Source: an uncultured Clostridia bacterium | Lineage (GTDB): Bacteria > Bacillota > Clostridia > Oscillospirales > CAG-272 | Assembly: GCA_944381115.1 (NCBI GenBank) | Contig: CALWJV010000013.1 | Span: 84,671-148,670, forward strand | Direction of reading: 5' to 3' | DNA: 64,000 bases | Shown here: positions 1 through 8,935 of the stretch, piece by piece | How positions within the stretch are numbered: position 1 is the first letter of the stretch | How the letters are laid out: each line of letters opens with the position of its first letter | The notes under the pieces: model-generated | What the model was told of the DNA's origin: nothing | Databases searched by the model: none | Seen by the model: the letters and a program-made list of their open reading frames with translations, nothing else | Program-made: the position numbers and the translations under genes

Positions 1-1683
1 AGTATTAAGCCGAGCAGCATCATATGCACGTGTATCTATATAAATCCCGGTAAACCCGGCCCGGCAAATTGTATCGATCTGATCCTTTGCCGAAAGTGTC
101 GAAACATAGCGGAGCCATTTGTCGGTCTCTCTTCCTTTTGTTCCGCCGTAACTCCACCGGAGAGTATCGGAGTTAATATATCCGGCATACAGATGGTAAT
201 CCATCATACCGTTTACTGCTCCGCCTTCGGGAGTAGGGTGATACGGATACTGAAACACCATTGCATTTTTGCCAAGTGTCTCTTCTATATCAGACACGAA
301 CGCTTTGTCAGACATATATTGTGCTTTATTTATTTCAAATTCCTCATCATGCATACCGTAAGAAGGAAAAAGTTCTATAATGCCGAGCGACATTATCAAG
401 GCAGAACCTATTACAAATGACCTTTTGATTTTTTGGTTCTTGAAAAGAGTCTTGCTTTCATATGCTCTTTGCATAACAGTACAAAGAAAAAGAATACTTA
501 TAAACGATATGAAAATAGATATTCTGTTATAACTTCTGATACTTGGAATAATAAACGATACCATGCTTGAAAAACCGCCGACTGTCGCCAAGATAACTGC
601 CAGAATATTCATTTCGGAAAGCAGATAGAGCATTTGACCGCTATCGCCATTTTTTTCTTTTCTGACAAGAAAAATAAGTGAAAATATGAATCCGATTATC
701 CCCGGTATTCCCAGATATGCTCCTCTGTTTTCATTTACAAGTGGCATAAAGTTATTATATCCGTCTATTATTGTTTGCAAAAAACCTATTCCATGCGAAT
801 TCAACGGAAGAAAAAGCTGTGATATTTTAAGTCCGTAAATCTCCGCTCCGGCAGAAAGATCTCTGGCAACCTCCGGGTTGCTGCCGTATACTGCATTAGC
901 AATAAATGCCGGTGTAAGAGCAATAACGGTAAAAAAAACTATCGCACTTACTGTTTTAAGAGGTACTGTAACGCTCTTCAGGTTTCCGGTGTTAATCAAG
1001 TTACAAAGTGCAACAACGCAAAGAAAGAAACAGGTAAAAAACGCGTAATACCCTATACCGTTATTTGCAATAAGCAGTGCAAAAATAACAGTCAGAACAT
1101 TTTTTCTGCTTTTAAAAAAAGAGCTGTTTAATTTTAAATATCCGTCTTGCTCTGTGTTGCCCGCCCAGATACAAAGGAGTATCGAAAGCGGTATAAAATA
1201 GCAGGCAGAAAGCGAAAAATGCCCTATACCTCTAAAAAAAATATACGGAGTCAGGGCAAAGGCAACGGATCCGAAAGCAGAGATAACTCTGCCTATTTTA
1301 AGTGTACGAAGTACGCAGAAAGCGGAGACAGCACACATGGGAAATATAAGAAGATATCGAAAATTATTTGCTGCTATCGGGTCCCTGATAAACAGTGAGA
1401 TCACTTTAGCAATAATAAGATCAACGTTCAAAAGAAGGTTTGCAGTAAAGTCAAAAGAGTTAGCACCAAATGGTGCGCCTATTCTGTCATTGAACCAAAA
1501 CCATCCGCTCTCTTTTAAAAGTTTTGCAGTCACTATACCGGAATAATCATCTCCGCCTGCATAACTGAACGGTATACTAAGGCCGTATTTTGCGAAACCC
1601 AGAAAAAAAAAGGCGACCAAAAATACAAAGACCGCAATGCCGGTACAAGTAAACATATCGGCATTCTTTTTCAAAACCTTCAT
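1..1683 (-). CDS. Large integral membrane protein, GT-C-like (3' end outside window)
   Basis: The frame is open from an ATG at 1683 to the window edge (561 codons, C-terminus missing). The start is backed by AGAGGAGA five bases upstream and a consensus promoter. After a short basic N-terminus come roughly ten or more hydrophobic segments, then near the end a soluble-looking part containing FQYPYHPTPEGG, TLRWSYGGTKGRETDKW and GFTGIYIDTRAYD. Many TM helices followed by a soluble C-terminal domain is the layout of GT-C lipid-linked-sugar glycosyltransferases and YfhO-like proteins, and an N-terminal DDYSG stretch after TM1 resembles the acidic first loop of GT-C enzymes. The family is inferred from architecture only. 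It is divergent from the carboxypeptidase gene on its right. Confidence 0.6.
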   Translation of the reverse strand, partial: MKVLKKNADMFTCTGIAVFVFLVAFFFLGFAKYGLSIPFSYAGGDDYSGIVTAKLLKESGWFWFNDRIGAPFGANSFDFTANLLLNVDLIIAKVISLFIRDPIAANNFRYLLIFPMCAVSAFCVLRTLKIGRVISAFGSVAFALTPYIFFRGIGHFSLSACYFIPLSILLCIWAGNTEQDGYLKLNSSFFKSRKNVLTVIFALLIANNGIGYYAFFTCFFLCVVALCNLINTGNLKSVTVPLKTVSAIVFFTVIALTPAFIANAVYGSNPEVARDLSAGAEIYGLKISQLFLPLNSHGIGFLQTIIDGYNNFMPLVNENRGAYLGIPGIIGFIFSLIFLVRKEKNGDSGQMLYLLSEMNILAVILATVGGFSSMVSFIIPSIRSYNRISIFISFISILFLCTVMQRAYESKTLFKNQKIKRSFVIGSALIMSLGIIELFPSYGMHDEEFEINKAQYMSDKAFVSDIEETLGKNAMVFQYPYHPTPEGGAVNGMMDYHLYAGYINSDTLRWSYGGTKGRETDKWLRYVSTLSAKDQIDTICRAGFTGIYIDTRAYDAARLNT

Positions 1684-1726
1684 TACTTCTCCTCTTATAT
1701 TTTATAATAAATATAATATTTTTTAC

Positions 1727-1755
1727 ATTATACCACACAATAATCTAAATGTCAA
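1727..1755 (-). promoter_or_regulatory. Consensus sigma-A promoter for the leftward membrane protein
   Basis: On the minus strand TTGACA (1755-1750) and TATAAT (1732-1727) are separated by exactly 17 bases, about 45 bases upstream of the ATG at 1683. Both hexamers are perfect. A rightward TATAAT at 1782-1787 without a good -35 may serve the divergent carboxypeptidase gene. Confidence 0.8.
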
Positions 1756-1855
1756 CTCTTTTTTATAACCGCTTTCAGAGGTATAATATTGTATGTAAGC
1801 ATATTTTTTCGGATGCCAGCATATTCTTGTAAAAAAAAGCGAAAGGAAAAGCGTT

Positions 1856-3052
1856 ATGAAAAAAACAACCGTTTTGACCGCTGTATTGCTTATTTTAGCC
1901 ACTTTAATGTCACTTTTCTGTTCTGCCGGCGGAGTGGACGAACCTTCAAATGAAACAACAGAAACTCCGGTAACCGATGCTTTTGCACAGTTTACCGCAG
2001 AAAGCGATGCAAAATCCTTAATTCTGATCGAAGCGGAAACCGGTACAGTTCTTTATGAAAAGAACGCAGATGCACCGTTACCCCCTGCTTCTGTAACAAA
2101 AGTCATGACAATGTTGCTCGTCATGGAGGCGATCGACAGCGGCAGAATTTCCCCAGACGACCTTGTAACAGTAAGTGAAACTGCGGCTTCAATGGGAGGT
2201 TCACAGGTATTTCTTGAGCCGGGGGAACAAATGAGCGTAAGCGAACTGTTAAAATGCGTTACGGTAGTATCGGCAAACGATGCCTGTGTTGCTCTTGCGG
2301 AACATATCAGCGGCAGTGAAGAAGCATTTGTTGCACTTATGAATCAAAGAGCCGCAGAACTAGGAATGAGTCACACAAATTTTGAAAACACAAACGGTCT
2401 TGACGACACCACAGTAAACCATGTCATATCGGCAAGAGATATTTCAATAATGAGCCGTGAGTTGATAACAAAGCATGCAAAAATACTGGAGTATTCTTCT
2501 ATCTGGATGGACAGCATAAGAAACGGCGAATTCGGTCTGACAAACACCAACAGACTTATACGTTTTTACTCCGGTGCAAATGGGTTAAAGACCGGATCTA
2601 CATCAAAAGCCGGATTCTGTATAAGTGCAAGTGCAAAAAGAAACGGCATGCAACTCATATGTGTTGTAATGGGTGCATCCACCCGTGACAGCCGAAATGA
2701 GATCGCTAAAAAACTTTTTGACTATGGCTTTGCAAATTTTGCTTATGAAAACTTTACCCCTAAATCGCTTGACGGAATAAAAGTTATAGGCGGAAGTCAA
2801 GAGACACTTCCATTGGTATATGAGCGTTACCACACTCTTACCGACAAAGCCAATGCCGGAAAGATCAAAGAAGAGATTATACTTCCCGAAACCGTAAATG
2901 CACCTATCAACGAAGGTGATACCGTCGGCACGGTAAAATACACTTTGGGAGACGAAGTTTTGGCAGAAATTCCAATAAAAGCATCATTAACAGTCGGACG
3001 CATAACTTTTAAAGAACTGCTACATAAACTTTTCAGCGCATTTATTTATTAA
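1856..3052 (+). CDS. D-alanyl-D-alanine carboxypeptidase (peptidase S11, DacF/PBP5-like)
   Basis: Removes the terminal D-Ala from peptidoglycan stem pentapeptides on the outer face of the membrane. All three penicillin-binding motifs are present and correctly ordered: SVTK at 79-82 (nucleophile S79, K82), SAN at 138-140 and KTG at 244-246. Residues 1-24 form a signal peptide. A threonine/glutamate-rich linker (about 25-50) precedes the catalytic domain, and the last 110 residues fit the beta-rich PBP5 C-terminal domain ending in a hydrophobic/amphipathic tail for membrane association. The 398-residue length is normal. GAAAGGA lies 8 bases before the ATG. DacF-type enzymes are often sporulation-linked, and spoVT is close, but the sequence does not separate DacF from vegetative DacA/DacB. 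Confidence 0.92.
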   Translation: MKKTTVLTAVLLILATLMSLFCSAGGVDEPSNETTETPVTDAFAQFTAESDAKSLILIEAETGTVLYEKNADAPLPPASVTKVMTMLLVMEAIDSGRISPDDLVTVSETAASMGGSQVFLEPGEQMSVSELLKCVTVVSANDACVALAEHISGSEEAFVALMNQRAAELGMSHTNFENTNGLDDTTVNHVISARDISIMSRELITKHAKILEYSSIWMDSIRNGEFGLTNTNRLIRFYSGANGLKTGSTSKAGFCISASAKRNGMQLICVVMGASTRDSRNEIAKKLFDYGFANFAYENFTPKSLDGIKVIGGSQETLPLVYERYHTLTDKANAGKIKEEIILPETVNAPINEGDTVGTVKYTLGDEVLAEIPIKASLTVGRITFKELLHKLFSAFIY

Positions 3053-3269
3053 ATAATGTCTGACCGTACCGTTTTTATTATCTGCGCAAACCGTTTTTCA
3101 TTTTCATATACTTAAACTTTCAACGTATTTGCGGTATCCTTGCATTATGTTTTTTTAGAAAGAATAATATTCAAAATCAAAGAAAAAGGATCCGATACTG
3201 TCCTGAATATGTCAGTAAAAGACGGGTAAGGTATAATCGGATATAAATGATATAAATATTGATAATATC

Positions 3270-4082
3270 ATGATAAAAAGAAAAAAATTTTATGACGCAG
3301 GAATAATAGGCGGTATGGGTCCTGCCGCTACCGCGGAATTGTTCAGAAAAACAGTTTCTTTTACTGAAGCAAAAAGTGACAGTCAGCATATAAGCCTTTG
3401 CATTTTAAACGTTCCTTACATTCCCGACAGGACCGATTTTATTTTAGGAAACAGGACCTTCGGAAAACCTGCACCTTCTCCGTTAAAGATAATAAAAAAA
3501 CAGATACACATATTAAAAAAACTGCATTGCGGTTTTTTTGCGATTCCCTGTAACACTGCACATTATTTTTATAAGTATTACGAAAAAATACGCGGTATAA
3601 CATTTATAAATATGGTCAGTCAGACTTTAAAATATACCGTATTCCGCCATCCGGATAAAAACATCTGCGTACTTGCAACGCCGGGTACCGTAAAAAGCGA
3701 TATTTACGGCGCACATGCAATCAGTATAAACAAGGGAAAAATAAGCCCTCTGCCGGTGATACGATACCCTTCAGACAGTATAAACAAAGAAATATCGGAA
3801 ATTATAAGCGAGATTAAAAGCGGAAAAATTCCGTCAGACTCAAAAATTGAAGATCTTAAAATTCTGTTAAAAAGCGAATATGACTCTGAAAACACTGTTT
3901 ATATATTAGGTTGCACAGAACTTTCGTTAATAACAGAAAAATTTAAAGATTTTACAATTGTTGACAGTACTGAAGTTTTGGCTGCAAGTATAGTATTCGC
4001 CTGCAAAAAGAATATAAATAAAGAAATACCCGGTCTTTGGAAATCGTTTTTCAAACGACACGCTGATCTTAAAACTTTATAA
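3270..4082 (+). CDS. Aspartate/glutamate racemase family protein
   Basis: Cofactor-independent racemase fold with two pseudo-symmetric halves, each supplying a cysteine. The N-terminal GIIGGMGPAATAELF (residues 11-25) is the signature of the aspartate racemase/YgeA branch. The catalytic cysteines are C94 in PCNTAH and C215 in LGCTEL. Length 270 is slightly longer than typical (about 230-250). The likely role is supply of a D-amino acid or use of a D-amino acid in wall or spore metabolism. Substrate (Asp, Glu or broad) cannot be read from the sequence. A TATAAT at 3232-3237 with a weak ATGTCA 17 bases upstream is a possible promoter. A strong hairpin follows the gene. Confidence 0.85.
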   Translation: MIKRKKFYDAGIIGGMGPAATAELFRKTVSFTEAKSDSQHISLCILNVPYIPDRTDFILGNRTFGKPAPSPLKIIKKQIHILKKLHCGFFAIPCNTAHYFYKYYEKIRGITFINMVSQTLKYTVFRHPDKNICVLATPGTVKSDIYGAHAISINKGKISPLPVIRYPSDSINKEISEIISEIKSGKIPSDSKIEDLKILLKSEYDSENTVYILGCTELSLITEKFKDFTIVDSTEVLAASIVFACKKNINKEIPGLWKSFFKRHADLKTL

Positions 4083-4118
4083 CATTTTGCGGTATAAACT
4101 TTTATATGAAAGAAAAGA

Positions 4119-4154
4119 CTTGTAATAAATGTAATTAAAAACATTTATTACAAG
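4119..4154. terminator. Strong A/T-rich hairpin between racemase gene and spoVT
   Basis: A perfect 14-bp inverted repeat (4119-4132 with 4141-4154) encloses an 8-base loop. There is no clean T-run on the right side, so it may be an imperfect terminator or a transcript-stabilising hairpin rather than a classical intrinsic terminator. Confidence 0.45.
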
Positions 4155-4186
4155 CCTGTTTCGTTTACAAACTTTTTTCCGCTTTT

Positions 4187-4213
4187 TGAAAAAAGAAAAT
4201 TTTTTACATAATA
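4187..4213 (+). promoter_or_regulatory. Possible sigma-G/sigma-F-type promoter for spoVT
   Basis: TGAAAA (4187-4192) and CATAATA (4207-4213) are 14 bases apart, resembling the GYATR / CATNHTA forespore sigma-factor elements. spoVT is sigma-G dependent in Bacillus. No vegetative promoter is evident in this gap. The match is weak in the -35 region. Confidence 0.35.
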
Positions 4214-4282
4214 TTCCGTTTGAAGTAAATAATAATATCAGCGACGTTTTCGCAACATTAAAATTAAAAAGGAAAAATATAT

Positions 4283-4834
4283 ATGAAAGCAACCGGAATA
4301 GTAAGAAGGATAGACGACTTAGGACGTGTCGTTATACCAAAAGAAATCAGAAGGACTATGCGGATTCGCGAAGGCGACCCGCTTGAAATTTACACAGATC
4401 GCGAAGGCGAGGTCATTTTTAAAAAGTATTCCCCAATAGGCGAACTTAATTCTTTTGCCTCTCAATACGCGGAAACACTTTATAAGACCTGCGATCTTTC
4501 TATAATAATAACCGATCGCGATACCGTTATAGCCACAGCAGGCGTGCCAAAAAAAGAATACGCCGAAAAAAGAATTTCGGCGGATCTTGAAAAAATAACC
4601 GAAAACCGTAGTATGTATCAGTATAAAAACGGAGACAGAAAACTTTCCGTTATAGACGATGCCGGAGGAACGCATTTTCTTTCCTGTGCAATGCCTATAA
4701 TCTCCGAAGGGGATGTTATAGGCTGTGTAGCATCGGTCCTCCCGGAAACCGAAAACGGTGAAAGCCGCAATGTTGATACAGAATTAAAACTGATAAAATC
4801 GGCGGCTTTTTTCCTTGGAAGCCAGTTGATTTGA
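4283..4834 (+). CDS. spoVT: Stage V sporulation protein T (AbrB-type transcription factor)
   Basis: Forespore regulator that adjusts sigma-G-dependent genes and spore coat/cortex formation. The N-terminal swapped-hairpin AbrB domain is clear (residues 1-50: MKATGIVRRIDDLGRVVIPK followed by EIRRTMRIREGDPLEIYTD), nearly identical to SpoVT/AbrB proteins. The C-terminal GAF-like domain (about 55-180) distinguishes SpoVT from short AbrB. Length 183 compares with about 178 in Bacillus. AAAAAGGAAAAAT provides the ribosome site. It is good direct evidence that the host belongs to an endospore-forming lineage. A bidirectional terminator follows. Confidence 0.95.
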   Translation: MKATGIVRRIDDLGRVVIPKEIRRTMRIREGDPLEIYTDREGEVIFKKYSPIGELNSFASQYAETLYKTCDLSIIITDRDTVIATAGVPKKEYAEKRISADLEKITENRSMYQYKNGDRKLSVIDDAGGTHFLSCAMPIISEGDVIGCVASVLPETENGESRNVDTELKLIKSAAFFLGSQLI

Positions 4835-4900
4835 ATCCTAAATAAAACAGATTTTTAAACAGCGGTATTAAAAAATCATAGATCTGCCTGTTTACTATCT

Positions 4901-4939
4901 AAAAAGCGGTCTCTTTCTTTACGATCGAGACCGCTTTTT
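4901..4939. terminator. Bidirectional intrinsic terminator
   Basis: A 13-bp stem AAAAAGCGGTCTC / GAGACCGCTTTTT with a 13-base loop ends spoVT from the left and the DUF362 operon from the right. It is flanked by A and T runs, as expected for convergent genes. Confidence 0.85.
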
Positions 4940-5052
4940 CATTTTCATATAACTGCTACAATAAAAAAATTTTAAAAGCCGTGTTTTTATTAAAAAACAG
5001 TTTTTCGGGTATATACAAAATAATTCCGATCTGTATGTAAAATCAAGACGGA

Positions 5053-6144
5053 TTATTTGACTTCTACCGTCTCATACTCTCTGGTACCAAGACCGACTGC
5101 AGCAAGTTTATCAAGTTGAATATATGGATTCTTACCGTGCAATCTTTCAAAAAGATGGCCACTGTCGCCGAGCGTAATATTTGACGGAACACCGGCAGCA
5201 ATCAAATCTTCGATTTTGATAAGGTCAAGAGAGGCAGCTTCGACGGCAACAATATCATATCCTGAAACAATACCTATATCAGGAACAAGTGACGGTGTGG
5301 TCATTCCCCAGCAATCACATAGTGCGGTTATAGCAATAAGCAAATTTATAAAAAATCTGTTTTCGGGGAGAAAAGTATCAAGCACTGTTTTGGTACAGAT
5401 TGCCATACCCTCCTGAAAATCTGTATAGTTGTGTGTATCAAGACTTATTGCGCCGACCGGACATACCTTTTCACAGTGACGGCAAAGTGTACAGTTGTGA
5501 TAATTTACGCGGTATACTCCTGTTTTCTCACAGAATTTATTTGCCTCATGGTTACATGCTTCTATACATTTTTTGCAGTGTATGCATTTATCTGCGTCCC
5601 AAACAATACCTCCTTCAAGCGAATGCAGTTCTCTTCTTGTTCTATCTGTTACGCATCCCATGGCAATATTTTTACATGCACCTCCGTATCCGCAAACTCC
5701 ATGTCCCTTTACATGAGAAAAATCTATAAAAAAGTCTGCATCGTGAATAAGTCCGGCTATGTCGCAGTGTTTAAAATTCTTATAATTTACTGCTTTTTCG
5801 TAGTAATATTTTCCAGTTATTGAGCAGTCATCAAGAACAGGGCATCCGAGGTTTTCAGGCGTATATCCTCTTCTTTCCGGATGACGTCTGTAAACATAGT
5901 GATCCGTTATAAACGGTTCCCCGCCGCATTTTTTTACATAGTCGACGAGCGTTCTTACAAAAACAGGCGGTATTGTAGAATAAGTTATTCCTTCGCCTAC
6001 ATGCATTTTTATTGCAACTTTTTTGCCGTTCAAACGCTCTCCGGGACCGTATTTGTTAAGCATTCTTTCAAATTTTGCCGGCAATGTACCGCTCGCCTCG
6101 TATCTTGAATACGCCATTGATGAGTAATAGATCTTTTCTGCCAT
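5053..6144 (-). CDS. DUF362 protein with two [4Fe-4S] ferredoxin clusters
   Basis: The N-terminal DUF362 region (about 1-170, including KMHVGEG and DFSHVKGHG) is followed by a bacterial 2x[4Fe-4S] ferredoxin domain with C187-x2-C190-x2-C193-x3-C197 and C218-x2-C221-x2-C224-x3-C228. The second motif ends in CP as in classical ferredoxins. The C-terminal part (about 235-363) returns to the DUF362 fold. Such proteins are common in anaerobes and presumably move electrons, but no reaction is established. GAGGGGA precedes the ATG. It is the last gene of a leftward operon, 22 bases after the propeller protein, which could mean an iron-sulfur-dependent step in glycan use or mere co-transcription. Confidence 0.9.
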   Translation of the reverse strand: MAEKIYYSSMAYSRYEASGTLPAKFERMLNKYGPGERLNGKKVAIKMHVGEGITYSTIPPVFVRTLVDYVKKCGGEPFITDHYVYRRHPERRGYTPENLGCPVLDDCSITGKYYYEKAVNYKNFKHCDIAGLIHDADFFIDFSHVKGHGVCGYGGACKNIAMGCVTDRTRRELHSLEGGIVWDADKCIHCKKCIEACNHEANKFCEKTGVYRVNYHNCTLCRHCEKVCPVGAISLDTHNYTDFQEGMAICTKTVLDTFLPENRFFINLLIAITALCDCWGMTTPSLVPDIGIVSGYDIVAVEAASLDLIKIEDLIAAGVPSNITLGDSGHLFERLHGKNPYIQLDKLAAVGLGTREYETVEVK

Positions 6145-6166
6145 ATTATTTTCCCCTCTTTCTTAC

Positions 6167-7717
6167 TTATAACAAATCTGACTCAAAAACATGAATATTT
6201 CCGTAACTCCAATTGTTGATCGCAGAACCGTTATGACGGTCAAAGGTTATCATTTTATATACATACCTGCTGCCGCAAGCAAAACGGAATACACTGCCCC
6301 AACCCCGGAATCCGCCATCCGGATAATTAAATTCAAGATCTTCATGTTCGTCAAGTTTATACAAGTTAAAATTAATATATCTTGAAACTTTATCAAAATT
6401 GGAGCCGCAGACAAAGCGGTACCCGTGATCTGTTTTTACAATGGATCCTCCGGTATCGTCACCGTCATTACAATGACCTATGTATTTATATCCCTCAAAA
6501 GGTTGATCGCTTTCATAAAAATGATACCTGTATCGTATTTTATTTTCTTCAGGAATGTGGCGGAGTCTGCATATTCCCATGATCCACTTTCCCCGCTCAG
6601 TATCATAAATAAAATCCGGGTCTTCGTCTCCGTTTTTTGCAAGAAACAGCCGATCATCGCTTAGCGTTACATTTCCGGTCTGACCGGGAACTTCTTTGTC
6701 CATCAATTTTGCGTCGATAATATTTATGCCGTATCTTGGGTCACCAACAGATTCTCCGTGAGCAAGAATATGACCATGTGAAAAAGAGCAGTACCAAAGC
6801 AACCATTTTCCACTTCTTCTGTCAAAAATAACGGAAGATGCAACATCTCCTGCCCAAAAACCGTCTCCAACATCAAAAAAGAGCGCACCCTCAAGCCGAA
6901 ATTCACATCCTGACGGGTTCCACGAAATAATTCCCTGGTATGATGAATTTGCAAGTCTTATTGACATTGTAAGAAAAATTCGGCCCTTTTCAATAATAGG
7001 TGTACCGTCTTCATATCTTATAGGACGCATATCCCCTTGTCCAACTCCACTGTCAAGATACCATTCGGCATTTTTTATTTCCGCTTTCCCGCATTTTTCG
7101 AGTTCGGTAAAAACGCATATATCAGTTACTTCAAAATTACGTTTGTAGTTCAATGCTGCGTAACCGTTAATTTTCGTATCAAGCAAAACGTTGCACACGA
7201 TTTCAGTATTTCCGTCTTTTATAAGGTAAACATCAAAGAATCCGGGACGCGTGGAGATAACAAGAGTTTTTCCGAGAATCTCTCCTCTGTACTCCGCTTC
7301 TCCCTCTGTTATTTTTTCACTTTTTATTTTATAACCTATACTTGTTTTTTCTCCGTACCTGCTTATAAAAATTTCAACTGCAGGTGCATTTTCCGAAGCA
7401 AAATCACTGTTTTCCCCGCCTCTACAAACAAAAGCAAATCCGCATCTTCCGTTTTCAAGGACGGATATATCCAAAGCATAACTTGCAAACGGGAAAAAAG
7501 AACCAATAAATCGACGGACTCTTGCCTTTTTTTCTGCTGTATTTTCAACATAATACTTACCGTCTCCGGTTTTTTCTGTTATTCCGTCTTCTTTTTCAAG
7601 TATCGGGTACGGATCCCCTCTTTTTACCTCTGTTACCCAGTCTTTGCTGAACGACATCATACCCATTTGATATTTAAGGTCTTTAAACTTGACCACAGAA
7701 AATTTTTTTATGAACAT
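6167..7717 (-). CDS. Putative beta-propeller glycoside hydrolase (GH43/GH32/GH130-like)
   Basis: The start chosen is the ATG at 7717 (GTGGAG eight bases upstream); the frame extends upstream only to a TTG inside the nagA stop, with no ribosome site. The 516-residue product has an N-terminal beta-rich half (about 1-215) and a C-terminal half with propeller-blade-like repeats: DGTPIIEKGRIFLTMSIR, WAGDVASSVIFDRRSGKW, DEDPDFIYDTERGKWIMGI, GGSIVKTDHGYRFVCGS. Acidic residues before aromatic and Trp-rich strands recur as in GH43/32/130-type five-bladed propellers. I could not assign the catalytic pair. There is no signal peptide, so it would act on an imported oligosaccharide. The nagA and deacetylase neighbours suggest an amino-sugar substrate (inference). 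Confidence 0.55.
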   Translation of the reverse strand: MFIKKFSVVKFKDLKYQMGMMSFSKDWVTEVKRGDPYPILEKEDGITEKTGDGKYYVENTAEKKARVRRFIGSFFPFASYALDISVLENGRCGFAFVCRGGENSDFASENAPAVEIFISRYGEKTSIGYKIKSEKITEGEAEYRGEILGKTLVISTRPGFFDVYLIKDGNTEIVCNVLLDTKINGYAALNYKRNFEVTDICVFTELEKCGKAEIKNAEWYLDSGVGQGDMRPIRYEDGTPIIEKGRIFLTMSIRLANSSYQGIISWNPSGCEFRLEGALFFDVGDGFWAGDVASSVIFDRRSGKWLLWYCSFSHGHILAHGESVGDPRYGINIIDAKLMDKEVPGQTGNVTLSDDRLFLAKNGDEDPDFIYDTERGKWIMGICRLRHIPEENKIRYRYHFYESDQPFEGYKYIGHCNDGDDTGGSIVKTDHGYRFVCGSNFDKVSRYINFNLYKLDEHEDLEFNYPDGGFRGWGSVFRFACGSRYVYKMITFDRHNGSAINNWSYGNIHVFESDLL

Positions 7718-7764
7718 TTTTTTCTCCACTTTCTTTAATTGATTTTTAAATACAGTATTAAACT

Positions 7765-8889
7765 TCAAAATACTTTTTTCCCTCTTTTATAAACGGAGTT
7801 TACATTCAGTTGTCCGTCGCAAAGGCTGAAATCGGCAAGCAGTCCTTTTTTAATTTGTCCTCTAATACCGTCAACCCCAAGTGTCATTGCGGGATACAGC
7901 GACGCACAGTTCACCGCTTCATAAAGCGGTATTCCGGCCTTATTTAAATTTCTTACCGCTTCGTTAAGTTTCAGGACACTTCCGGCTATCGTACCGTCTG
8001 AAAGTCTGCATTCTATACCTTTTTTGCTAACAGAAAGACCTCCGCTTTCATAGTTACCATCCGGAAGTCCCGCACATCGGAGACTGTCTGTTATAAGATT
8101 TAGTTTGCATCCCTTTATTTTGTGTACTGCCGGAAAAAGCGCCGGGTGTACATGAAATGTATCGCAGATAAGTTCACAACTTACATTTTCAGAAAAGAGC
8201 GATGCTCCTGACGCTCCCGGTTCTCGGTGTGTGATCGGAGTCATAGCATTGAAAAGGTGCGTTGCGTGGGTTATGCCGGCTTTGAACGATCTCACAGCAG
8301 TATTAAAATCCGCGTTTGTATGACCGATGGACAGCACCGTACCGGTTTCTTTTTTTATCTTTATTATTCCTGCAAAATCATCATCTTCTTCAGGTGCCAA
8401 CGTTATAATTTTTATAACATCACTGTTCCCGATTACAAAATCAGGATCTATTTTTTTTATATTTACAGGATCTTGTGCTCCTTTTCTCTTTTCACTTATA
8501 AACGGTCCCTCGGCATGTGCCCCAAGTACTTCGGCACCGTCTTTCGCTGGAATTTTCATGTAATGCCTTATTGCGTCAAACGCAGTATAAAGTTCGGGGT
8601 AAGATAACGTCATTGTAGTAGGCAAAAACGCCGTTACTCCGTTTTTGATTATCCCCTTAGACATTATATCCAATGACTCTTCAGTCCCGTCTGAGGCGTC
8701 TGCCCCGCCATATCCGTGTATGTGCAAATCTATAAAACCCGGTATAAGATAAAGCCCGTCCGCATCAACGGTTTCCGTGTCTTCTCTCGGATTATCAATA
8801 ATATCCTCAATCTTTTCAGAAAAAAGCAGTGTTTTTCCTTCAATTACACCGTCTTTTATAACAATTTTTGCGTTGATTATCTGTTTCAT
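7765..8889 (-). CDS. nagA: N-acetylglucosamine-6-phosphate deacetylase
   Basis: Cytoplasmic amidohydrolase converting GlcNAc-6-P to GlcN-6-P and acetate. Visible family landmarks are the HxH pair H56/H58 in DLHIHGYGG, metal-binding E127 in HAEGPF, H190 in GHTNAD, H211 in HATHLFNAM and the catalytic aspartate D268 in LITDS. The 374-residue length is normal. It lies between a polysaccharide deacetylase gene (46 bases upstream) and the propeller protein gene (47 bases downstream) in one leftward operon. No nagB or PTS gene is in the window. The ribosome site before the ATG is weak. Confidence 0.95.
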   Translation of the reverse strand: MKQIINAKIVIKDGVIEGKTLLFSEKIEDIIDNPREDTETVDADGLYLIPGFIDLHIHGYGGADASDGTEESLDIMSKGIIKNGVTAFLPTTMTLSYPELYTAFDAIRHYMKIPAKDGAEVLGAHAEGPFISEKRKGAQDPVNIKKIDPDFVIGNSDVIKIITLAPEEDDDFAGIIKIKKETGTVLSIGHTNADFNTAVRSFKAGITHATHLFNAMTPITHREPGASGASLFSENVSCELICDTFHVHPALFPAVHKIKGCKLNLITDSLRCAGLPDGNYESGGLSVSKKGIECRLSDGTIAGSVLKLNEAVRNLNKAGIPLYEAVNCASLYPAMTLGVDGIRGQIKKGLLADFSLCDGQLNVNSVYKRGKKVF

Positions 8890-8935
8890 ATCTTAAATCT
8901 GCTTATAAATTACTCATATAGTTAGTTATTAAAAA

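Noticed and set aside
7037..7738. 233-codon rightward open frame antisense to the propeller gene.
   Set aside because: Phe/Ser/Cys-rich composition, no ribosome site, and the leftward frame shows clear domain-like repeats.
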